Assembly (NCBI RefSeq): GCF_965638725.1
Contig: NC_134949.1
Span: 84,040,017 to 84,104,016, forward strand
From: Aptenodytes patagonicus
Taxonomy: Eukaryota > Chordata > Aves > Sphenisciformes > Spheniscidae
Direction: 5' to 3'
DNA length: 64,000 nucleotides
Below are positions 51,901-62,247 of the stretch, piece by piece. The translations under genes and the position numbers were made by a program. Within the stretch, counting starts at the first letter, position 1. Each line of letters begins with the position of its first letter. The notes beneath the pieces were generated by a model. The model searched no databases. It was given only the letters and a program-made list of their open reading frames with translations, and was not told where the DNA came from.

Positions 51901-54900
51901 TTGGGAAAGATGCTAATTGGCTGTTTATCATCTGGTCAGAAAGGGGAATTGAATATCGCCTGAATGAGTCACAGCCTGCTGGAATTCACTCCTGCCCTTT
52001 CCTTAAATTGAGAGGGCATGCATGGCACACACCTGAGTAGAGACACTTCATGAGTAAGGCTTCTTTTCAGTAAAGGTACCTGGCTCATGTTTCCTATTCA
52101 ACAGAGACTAAAACTTTACAGAATCAGCCGTTGGCAGCACTCCCAGGATATTTTTCCATTCGCACATATTTCTAAAAATGTCAACGCCAGTCTAACCATT
52201 CTCATCTGGGAAGCCTGACATCAGATGTACATTAGCCCAGGAAAAAAAAAAATCCAAAATGCAAGCCCCTTCTAAAAAGGAAAACAAATTCAAAGTATGT
52301 TACATTGGCTCCTGCCTCTGAGCTCTATGCAAATAACGGGAGGAAATTTTACAGTGTGATGTTACACCCGTGACATTTCAATTAGAAAATCAGACAAGGG
52401 AAGAGTATGGGTTTCAGGGATGAGGAGTGGATGGTATGTGAAATTCTTATTCAGGCCCGATTCCTGTATGTTTAGGTTTGTTACCCAACGGCAGACAAAA
52501 AAAGTCCCAGGCAGGGCCTTAAGAGCCATGCTTTCTTTGCATGGAAAGAAATTAAAATCCTGGAATTTAATCCTGGAATTAAAACCAGACAGCTAAACAA
52601 CACTACATCTGACTGTGGGAGAGCTTCCCTAGAGAGGAAGCATTTTGGCTTGAGCATTTTGTTCCAGTCATCAGTCTCCGATTATTTTCTCTTCCAAATT
52701 TGGACCCTTCACACACCTTCCCAGCATCACCTGCTTTGCCTGAGAAACTAGTGTAGACGAACAAGACATGCTATGCTGCCATTTTGCAAGCTGAGTTTGG
52801 ACAATAAGCAATATTGTTTCCACACTCTCTTTGCCCCACAGCACATGCTGTCAGCATGCTACCACTGTAAGAGAGTTCTCTATTTAATTCGGTCTGTCAA
52901 GACTCAAGGAAAACAAAGGATATGACTGCAGCCCTCGAGTCTATCTGAGTAGGATTCCTGGAAGGGAACAGAAGTTGACTTCAGTAGGACTAATCCATAA
53001 TTACAGAGTGAACAGAGAGCAGGATGTGCTGCTGAAATATTTTAAATATATATTTCACTGTCCCTGAATGCTGCAATAATGACTTTACAACTTCTCTCTC
53101 TAGGGGAAATTAATAGAAAGTCCCCCTCCCCTTACTGGCTCCAATAGTAATTTTGTTCACTCACCTCCAAGATGTGTTTGGATTTCGAATTATACTTTTG
53201 CTTTCTTGCAAATCTACATGTTTTTACATGTCCATTTTAAGTATGTATCCTGTCTCTAAATATTGAATAATACATAAATATGATAAACAGAGTTTTTAAC
53301 CTTACCCGTTGTTGAAACAGACCTTAAAGACTGATGCCCTGACATAAAAAGTTTCATCAGACTTTCCAGGTGGTGGACCTCAGTATTCCAGACCTCAAGT
53401 TCTCGTGGTCTTTGCTACAGTCACCTAAGACATGACGCCCACACTAAGCCATCTGCCCACTCATCTGCTGAGGGAAATCACCTCCACAGCAGAAATTCCT
53501 CAGCCAGCAAGTTCTATTGTCCAGAACATTTGCCATCATCAAACAGGCCTTCAGTACTCAGATGTCCTGCCACTCCTACTGAAGGATGAAAACCTCTGTC
53601 AGAGGAGTGAGACAAAGGAGAAAACTGAATCATTAGGAGAACAACTATGTTCAGTGGAAGATCATATGGGATGCTTGTGTATACAAAAACTAAAAAATGA
53701 AAGCCCATTCATAGGTTCACCTAGCCTTAGTGGTCCCTTCAGAGGGACTTGCTTCTCACTCAGTTGTTGGGGTGGTTAACAGCTCTACTGCAGTTAGAGC
53801 TGTCAAGATCCATGAATTTCAGTGTCAGAAAAGATTTCAAGTGGAAGTTTACTTCTAGACATGCACTCTTACTTCTCAGTCTGACTGAACTTAACTAATG
53901 TTCCAGTCCCTGGGGACCACAGCAGAGCAACTGCTGGCATATAGCTTCACCTTGAAGTTACAGAAGAATTCTAGTGGTGGTCCAATTCCTGCCCATGCTG
54001 GGTGGTCCATGGTTTCTACAGCACTAGAAGCAGTAATACAGTTACACATGCTTGTAATAGTTTTGCCTCCGGTATTACATCCAAAATCCCAATGCTTTGT
54101 AAGGGAAGCTTGATGATGCTTTCAGACCAGTCCTTACTTGCATGCACATTTTTCTGAGGCTATCTCAGTGGATTTAGAGAAGCCAAAGCCATTTGGAAGC
54201 TAACAATGCTTAGAAAGTACATATTTGTTTTGACCTTTAGTTACTCCCCTTTCAGGTTGCAATTAGTTTAGGACCAAATTATCCTTTTAGCATATATGCA
54301 AAGGGAAGTAAACATAACCCACAGTGTAAACATGATGGACCAGCACAGAAGGGCCTTGTCCGTGTCAGGTACAGGCGAGGCAAACATCTGCAGAAGATCA
54401 TTTAGGTGAGGCTGACCATCTCTTTGGGAAGAAGGCTGTCGTCAGTGAGATGTCTGCAGGTCTCATCCTGCCTAATGCAGTTAGGAGTGTCTCCCTACCC
54501 TCTTCCTTTTTTTTTTAAATTTCCAGTTATTTTCTAGTGCAGCCTGCCAGATAGCAAGAACAGGGGATGTGCTTGGCCACCAGGGCCTCAACTGTATCAC
54601 AGTTCCTAAGGAGAATTACAAGATGCAGTGACTGAAACACAAGGTATAGCCTACACTAGGGCTGTGCAAACAGGAAAATCAGTGAGTTAAAAACCAAAGC
54701 AACAGTATCCTGCTCTCACTGTCAGATTCACTTGTGCTCTTCCATTTGCACTTAGAAAAGTCAGGGGTTTGTGTGGTGACTTTTAGTACAGTTGTATATA
54801 CATGAGCTCAGCTGGAAGAAGAATCAGAGAACAGATTTCTGCAGAAATAATTGTGTTCAATGAATAGAGACTGATTATTGTTTAAGGTAAGACAGTACCA

Positions 54901-57727
54901 ATACAGGGAATGTGTAAAGCTTTTAAGATACTCCAGGAAATTGCCTGAGGGCAAGATGCCATGTAGATTCAAAGCAGGGCATATTTCTCAGCCCTAAGTG
55001 TGAAACTGAGCAATATCTACACTTGTCAGTTAAACAGTTTGAGGGAATGTTCCCAGGCAATTAATCACAATAAACGGTACTGTTAAAGGCTCCTGGTCAC
55101 ACTTCTAAGTCTGTACCAGCGAGCTCACTCCCAAATACTTCCTAGGCACAATCTGGGAATCAGCACAGGCCAGGAACTGAGCCCATTAGGCAGTCTGCCT
55201 CTGGCCACCTTATTTTACAGGGAGAGCCTAACAGTATGAACACTGAACACAGGCTGTTGTATGCCAATTGGCCTCACTGCCAGAGAATGGTCCTGAGTGC
55301 ATTTCATTTTCTAATATAGATGCAGTCAGGATGTCTATGAGAATTCATATCTCCTCCTTAGTGGAATATCCAGCTTCCTTATTAAGAACAGAACCTAACC
55401 CGTTTTCCACTAGCAAGAAGGAGTGCAAATTCCATTTTGAAATGCACAGTGTTTCCAAGCCTTCCAGAGGGATTTCTCTCTCATGCTCCAAAATTCTATG
55501 CTCCTCAGACTCTGCTCCGTTATCAGTACATGTCATCGAGATCCTTCTCACATCCCCTGGTATTCTTCTAGCACCTGCTTAAGATGGTTTCAATTCAGAA
55601 TGTCAAGAAGACAGCTAAAATTCGAAGGAAAAAAAAAAAACCTCCAAAACCCAACCAGGATAAGCTTGTGAACACGCCATTATGCAGTTAAATGAATTCT
55701 GCTATCAGAGCAAAGCTATCAGACCAAGTTAGAAAATTAATTAGCTTCTAATAATAAATTACTTTTTTCCATAGTGTAATAATAATAATATTATTTGGCA
55801 TTACTGCAACAGTTTACCTCTTGCAACCACTATATGTGAGCAAGCTATGCATACGTGTCCGTGCTCCTCTGTGCTTCATGAGTCACAGAGATAGATAGGG
55901 CCACTGAAGAATCGGTGCTGTTCTCAGCTCGAGAGAAATCCAGATTGAAATGCCTTGGCTACAGAGTTTTTGGCCACAGGGAGGTTTGGGGCATCTCTAA
56001 ATATTCAACACACTGGCATCAGAGCCACTAAAGTTAGCATCTTAACCTAAGGAACGGGTCATTTAGAGACCTGTGAGAAAAATGGGTTATGGGAATCTGA
56101 CCAAAATTTTGCTATTTACTGGGACTTACTCCACCAGGCCTGCAGGAAGATGCCAGTGTCTGCTTTGGATCCACACTTTAGCACACTCTCCTAAATACAG
56201 GTACCTGTATCCTTTCTTTCAAAGCACTGAGCAGACTTTTAAACCATGATCCTGAGAGATACTGCGTAGGTGTTTTTCCCAGTAGCTGAAATCCATTAAC
56301 AACTCTGGCAGCCACCATTCCTTTCTTAGGCAAATACCCTGATACGTCAGCTATAGACTCCTGCTCTTCCCTTCGCTTCTTATTTGGTTTGAGGAATGTT
56401 GTCTCCTTCAAAGCACAGTGGCTAAGCTTTAGCTAGAGGGTATTCCTTCCCAGGACAATCTTTGTCACCCTCCAGACTGACTGTTTCTTTGCATCAGTTC
56501 TCTTGCATGGCCAGAATTTCTCAGCACGTTAAAGATTATATTTCCTAATTAAAACATTTCTAGAATTAATTGCATAATAATAAAATAATAATAACAACAA
56601 CATGTATTTTCACATTAACCTTTCTTGTCTTTAAGTAAGCCTCTTACGCAGCACTGCCTTGTGCTTTATAGCACATTATAGTGTTTTCTGAACTAAGGAA
56701 CTCATAGAATCTGCTCTGCAAATTCACATTAAAGCCTTCCCTCAATTACACCCCCTCAGATTTTCAAATCATTTTAAACAAGACAGAAAAAAATAATAAG
56801 GCTACACTGCTTAAATAATTCAAATAATTTTCAGCTGCCTCCTCCCCCCCCCCAATCACATGCATTTCTACTTACAGTTAAACAGGGAGGAAGGAGAGGA
56901 AGAGGAGGTGGAAGAAGTTTTAAATTTGTTGAACTTGCTTGAGAGAATTAAGTATGGTAGAATCTAACTAATCCCTACTAACTCTGGAGGGAGCAATCTG
57001 CCTGCAGGCCCTTGTCAAATTTCACTACTGGTCATGGTATCTTGCCAAATGACCTGAACAAATCTCAGCTAGGTAGCTACATTCCTCATTACGACTAAGT
57101 GGCATTGTCGCGTGCTGCTCAGAACTAGCTTCACTGATACATTTCTGAAGAGTAAGGCTTTTTGCTTACATATATATCTTCCGTGAGACTGAAAGTGCAC
57201 TGTTACCTCATTAGAGGTGAATGGCAGTGCGTGGAGAAGGGAAGCTACTTCAGAGCAGTGTTCAGTGTGCTGTGAACCAAGAGCCCCCATCACCACCACC
57301 ACCAGAACAGCGGTGTTTGCAGCACAAGAGGCCAGAGAACAGCCAGCAGAAGTGCCATATTCTCCTTACAGAGTCCAAATAAAAAGAGCACACAAAAGAG
57401 GGATTTGTTCATGCTGCTCAAAGCAGCATTAACTCTCCCTCTGTGTTCAGTGACCCCAGCAGAGGGGTCACAGTGCAGAGATGCTGGCATACAGCCCTTG
57501 CCTGCAGAGCCACCAAGGGCCATGCAAGAGACCAGAAAGGAGACCACAGGGTGAATCTCTCTCCTCCCTTCCCTCCCTCTCCGAGATCTCACATTTTAGA
57601 TGTCCCGGTCCAGCCAATCCCACTCATTTTTGTGCCTCTCCTAGCCCTCTCCCCCTTTGAAAGGCTCAGTCTTCCCTTCCACAGCCTTTTCTTTACCATG
57701 TTTGTATAGAGAAGATCATGGTACTAA
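48991..57727. other. 8.7-kb noncoding stretch with possible conserved elements
   Basis: Contains the duplication source (49832-49949). Two parts look enhancer-like by eye: 51560-51800 (several ATTA-type homeodomain cores and catagcaccattaatcagctg) and 52300-52400 (a perfect octamer atgcaaat at 52327-52334 and a caattag core). A purine-rich block of GGA/GAA units lies at 56884-56925. No genes recognised. Confidence 0.4.
49832..49949 (+). repeat. Source arm of the 118-bp inverted duplication
   Basis: Non-CR1 sequence whose inverted copy is found inside the CR1 at 48337-48454, about 1.4 kb to the left. I see no repeat family or target duplication here, so it looks like single-copy sequence used as the template. 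It could instead belong to an unrecognised interspersed repeat. Confidence 0.85.
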
Positions 57728-57775
57728 TGTCCATAAAGCGCTAGGAGATGAATGGTGTTATATAACTGCTAGTTA
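57728..57775 (+). repeat. Possible ancient MIR/CORE-SINE-like tail
   Basis: The text ataaagcgctaggagatgaa, a short gap, and gttatataactgc resemble the conserved end of old amniote SINEs (a phrase of the aaagcgct...gctatataa kind). Short and diverged; family assignment is tentative. Confidence 0.35.
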
Positions 57776-59547
57776 CTGTTTTATCATTTTTTAGAATGAT
57801 GGAAAAGTAAAATGGGAATGTAGACTCCCCTTGGGGCCAGAATAAGCAAACTAAACTTACGTTACTGGTGACCCAAAAGAATATTCACTTCAGCATCCCC
57901 AAAATGGAAGAACGGAAGGATAATGCATTTCAGTACATACTGTCCCACACAAAATGACAAGCCATTAATAACTATGGCATATAGGCATGTGTGGGGTGAG
58001 AAATCTTCCAAGGTGCAGCTCCTAGTCAAGAGGGTTTATGAAAAAGTGTTGTTCTGTGGTTTTTTTTTTTTACGTTTGCAATGATTTACTATTCATTAAG
58101 CTCTGATATCTTGTGGCTTTTGATATTCCAAAGAGGTTTTATTCAGCTTGCTTTTCATTCCAGGTCAGCTAACATAAAATCAATAACGGTTTGGACAGAT
58201 TTCCTTCTTGTAATGAGCCTAGAATTGGCATACATAGCCTAAACTCTCTTCCTGTTTCACACTTACAGAAGCTTTCTCAGAGTGATTCGGTTCTCTCTTT
58301 CTCTCATATTCTTTTGCGGCAGAAATGTGCATTGGCATGTTACGAGGCTTCTGCACTGTTTGTATCCCAGGCACAGACACGTGCTGCCTACTGAACTCAA
58401 TGAGGCTTCTTGACACCAAAATCAATTACAGCAAAAGCAGGTTCTCACTGCCGGAAAGCGCAATTACACTCTCATCCAGGCCAAAGTTGCAATTCTTCAT
58501 GCAGAAAACCCTGGTACTCAGTTTGCAACTGATCACGTCAAGAGGACTGCTCTGATGAGTAGTGGCTGCAGGAATAGGCACGCTCCCTGTAGTAAGAATC
58601 TGGTGTTCTGATTACAGTGTCCTGCAGCACCACTTGTTTTCAGGCTCACAAACTGTACCATGTACCTAAATATTTGCACCAAAGTCCAATGGGAACTGCT
58701 GGTTCTAAGTTTTCAGCAGGGTATGTAGTTTAAGTCACAATCTCAAAGATCAGTGCATCTAAAATATGTGCTGAACAATGCTTTACTTAAGCATGTGCTT
58801 AAAGCTGAGCCAATGCTAAGTGCTGTGCTGAACTGTGTTCTAACCATGTTTCTGGTCGTATTACTCAGTGTCTGGCAGCAACCTCTCTCATTAGAAAGCA
58901 AATCCTTTACTGCCTTATAAGCCAATAGAAATTATGCATCCTTGTAAAGAAGGTGTCAAAGCCCAGTTTGCCTGAACTGTGCTTGACAACTGTTTAGAAA
59001 GCCAGGCCAAACAAATATTTTCAACCATATTTTAAGAATAATTGGTTTTCTTTTTATTGGAAAGTTCTCTTGTTTTATTACGGAAAAACGCAGCATGTTC
59101 AAACTGAAGGTCAAGGAATGAGTTGACAAGCTTGCATAGAACCCTCTGCAGCAATCAGGGTATTTTTCTCTCATAGAGCTTGATCTTGATTGGGACAAAT
59201 TCTACTCTCAGTTACAGCAGGGCACATACGCTGGAATCCAGAGCTGAATTTTGCAGACTGGCTCCAGTGGGAAGTTAAATGCTGCCAGCACTTTGCAAGA
59301 CCAAGCCGTGTGGTATCTCTGCAAACATGAAGTAGGGCTCAACAAGCAGTCGTGATAATCTAACAGTCGCTGCCACTGAAGGGTAAGGATTTCACTCCTC
59401 CCTGCTTCCTCACTTCCCCGCACCACTGACCTTCCCCATCCCTTCCTTGCACTGGCACTGACACTCACTTGCTTTCCAACTGACTAATTTGACAGAAAAA
59501 GATCTACTTTGTTGTTGTTGTTGTTGCTGCCTTGGATTTTCTGCCAG
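57776..59547. other. Noncoding sequence upstream of the candidate exon
   Basis: Holds an old-repeat-like patch (58745-58830). No further coiled-coil or myosin-like exon was recognised by reading. Confidence 0.4.
58745..58830 (+). repeat. Possible ancient amniote repeat
   Basis: Contains acttaagcatgtgcttaaag and aagtgctgtgctgaa, phrases common in old dispersed repeats of birds and turtles. No family is assigned. Confidence 0.35.
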
Positions 59548-59625
59548 ATTAGTGAGCTCAAGCAGCTCCTGGAAGAGAAGGCAGCACTTGCACATGTACT
59601 TTCACAAGGACAGAACCAGTTCAGG
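59548..59625 (+). other. Candidate 78-bp symmetric exon encoding a myosin-rod-like coiled coil
   Basis: A T-rich tract ending ttttctgccag (acceptor, AG at 59546-59547) precedes 26 uninterrupted codons, followed by a good donor gtaagc (59626-59631). The exon would be phase 0 at both ends. Its peptide includes ELKQLLEEKAALAHVL and shows a leucine heptad pattern. Compared without gaps to the muscle myosin heavy-chain rod segment containing QLEEKEALISQL, recalled from memory, about 11 of 26 positions agree. No neighbouring myosin exons were recognised. It may be an orphan or relic exon, an exon of an unrecognised transcript, or chance. It lies 2.6 kb beyond the KCNA5 stop on the opposite strand. 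Confidence 0.35.
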
Positions 59626-61559
59626 GTAAGCAACAAAAGGGCATACAACAGGAGGAAGAAAACTGAAAAGAAAGGAGGAAGACAAGGCCTTCCCTTTCCA
59701 TCAGCAATGGGCTTTTAAGATCAGCTCAGCCTACTCCCCATAGCCTTGATCTGCTTTCACCTACATCAGTTTTACACCGGTGTTACTCCACTAATTGCAA
59801 TAATTACTGTTACGTAATTCAGATCATTAATATCCAGAAGCCCTAGCCATAAGCAGGGTTCCACTGTTAAACAAGGGACTGTATATACACATTGCCCCTG
59901 CTCTGAGGAGCTGACAGTCTAATTCAGCACAATGCACAACTGGAAGAGCAAACTATAGGAGATAAAAGTGGTCATGAAGGTGGGGGTAGTAATTAGAGGA
60001 AGACACAACCAAATTTTGATCCTGAAAGACTCACTGCATTGTTTGGTACTTATTCAGGTGAGTCACATGGATTTAATCACTGAAAGTAAATGAAACTATT
60101 TGCCTGAGCAAAAAGCTTCACTATAAGTCCATCAACTATCAGCATGTGCAACAGGCAATTATACCACTTCTTTGTTTCATTTTAGATTCAGTCTCACCAA
60201 AGGGCTAATTCTGCACTTCACCTGGATGCAAAAACTCTCACTAAAGCAAACAGGAGATCTGCCTGTGTCTGGAATGCAGCCGGACTGGGCACTTTGGCTG
60301 CCAGTTTTGTTGCAGACAGTTTCTCAGCATACTACATCATCATTCCCCATATAAATGAACAAGCAAACCAACCAGGAAACCAACATCTAAAATTAATGTG
60401 AAAGATCCTGTTCTCTATTATCAGATTCAACCTCCTTCCCCCTCACCCCTGGGTTTTGGGCTGAGCTCTGTGTGACAGTTCTTTATACCAAACATGAAAA
60501 ATACTACTTGCTTGGCACTTACCATGCCTGTTTTACTGAATAGGAAGGAAAAACATCATGCATTCGGCCATTATCATTAAACGGCATGGTAAGGGACAGG
60601 TAAGCAGAATTTGTGTCTGGACGAGAGAATGTCAAAACGCTGTTTTGCAAAGCTGATTTAAATTTACCACAGTACATATATCTGACGTACCTGCATAAAT
60701 TATAATCCTGATTTAGTGTTTACTTAGTTGTATTAGAAAATTTGTTAGAAACAAACCTTGAGCGTTGACAATCAAGACTTCTCTTTCTGCTAGTCTTGCT
60801 GTGCCACTGTATGTGGTAAAGGCATGAAACATCCTTCAGCAATAAAACAGAAGTTTGAGGGGAAAACAGAGACGTCCTTTGCAAGAAAAATGGTAACACA
60901 GCTCTTTGATTTAAAGTAAAGGAGCAATTTTGTGCCAGTCTTCACTAGTAAGCTGTACAGTGCTGTGTTATCACGATGAAGATAATGTGTCATTCGTCCT
61001 TCAACAACATCTTAACTGTAAAATCCACAGCACTGAAAAGGTTTTGTTTGGAAATAAAAGAAAACAAGGATGTGTTTTGATGAAAGGTGATGCTTCCCGT
61101 CTGAGTCCAAGATATAAGCCACGCAATGGTTATTTAAGTAGCACGGCATGCCATGTTAGACTCTTTAAGTGCCACCCGTTTCCAGTCTATGATAATTAAA
61201 AACAGTGAACTATGTGCACAAATGGTATGGATACATAAAGGTGACTGATACACATGCCAAAGTAATCTGGAGTATACAGTGAAAATAGTTTTGCAGATAT
61301 TGCACTCATATTCTACTTTCTTGTTGTATCTATCCAGTCCCTCATGTTTTTGATCTGTTGTGCACTTGGATCGAAACCAGTAACAGCAGACAATAATTCT
61401 TTTCTTTCGGTCTCAAAAATGTAACGAAGGTATATAACTGTAAAACTACAAAAGAAAAAGCTGCACATTTTTTTGAGTGGGGACAGTAAGCACAGGACTG
61501 AATTATTTAGAAATTCTGAAACAGTAAGGTAATTAATAAAATTATTTATAAAGAAGTAT
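59626..61559. other. Noncoding sequence between candidate exon and KCNA5 3' region
   Basis: Mostly unremarkable. The segment after a possible acceptor at about 60185 is open for about 70 codons on the plus strand but shows no family motif. Part of this may belong to a long KCNA5 3' UTR on the minus strand. Confidence 0.4.
59880..59925 (+). repeat. Possible ancient interspersed repeat fragment
   Basis: cattgcccctgctctgagg followed by agctgacagtctaa matches a phrase seen in old amniote dispersed repeats. Too short for assignment. Confidence 0.25.
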
Positions 61560-62247
61560 ATCTACAATATTTAATAATTTAAGGCTCACAAGAAACTAAC
61601 ATATCAATGACAATAAAAGTTTTCTGCTATAGGGTTAAAAGCACCAAATTCACTTCACATACTAGATAACCAGATCTGTACTGATCACAAGTGGAAAACT
61701 CTGAAAGTGCTGATCTGCTAATGTTCCTAGTGCTTTAACGATGTCGTATTTCACAGGAGTAAGAAATCCCCTTTCAACCATAAATACAGTCATACAGATA
61801 TAAAATATATTGGAATAATTTCAGTTTGAAACTACAGTACAAAAAACCCCAACCTCCCTCCCCCCCAAATCCATTCATTCTCCACACACACATCCCCCAA
61901 CTCTTTAATACTAAACTTGGAGCAACTGCATTGGTTACAAATGACCCATTTAAAACCAACCACCATTTGCTAAAAGAAGTTTCTACAAATTAGATTTTCA
62001 ACGGTCATAATTTACCAGCTCCTGCATCATGGAGCGTAGCTTATTCTTAGTCTATTTTAAAAATAGGTGACCCTTTGTGTCATGGAAAAAGAACATAAAA
62101 ACATGTATTCCTGGAGGACTACTCAGGACAGTGATCAATTTATAAAATATAGCCTGATTTAAAAAACTAATTGGTACCAAAAGAATAATTATAGTAGTAA
62201 GTTTCTGACACCAGCAAATCCTTCTGCATCTCTGAACTCTCCTCTCC
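61560..62247 (-). other. Probable KCNA5 3' UTR with candidate poly(A) signals
   Basis: This AT-rich, ORF-free sequence lies directly after the KCNA5 stop. On the minus strand, variant poly(A) signals ATTAAA are present at 61904-61909 (about 340 bases after the stop) and at 61570-61575 (about 675 bases after). I saw no canonical AATAAA between 61200 and the stop. Which site is used cannot be decided from sequence, and the 3' UTR may extend further left. Confidence 0.45.
61904..61909 (-). terminator. Candidate KCNA5 polyadenylation signal (ATTAAA)
   Basis: This is the nearest acceptable poly(A) hexamer downstream of the KCNA5 stop, seen as tttaat on the plus strand. It is a variant rather than the canonical hexamer. 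Use is inferred only from position. Confidence 0.3.

Noticed and set aside
60185..60411. A possible acceptor followed by about 70 open codons that could be a last exon after the candidate at 59548.
   Set aside because: The peptide is not coiled-coil-like and resembles no family I know. The frame length is within chance.
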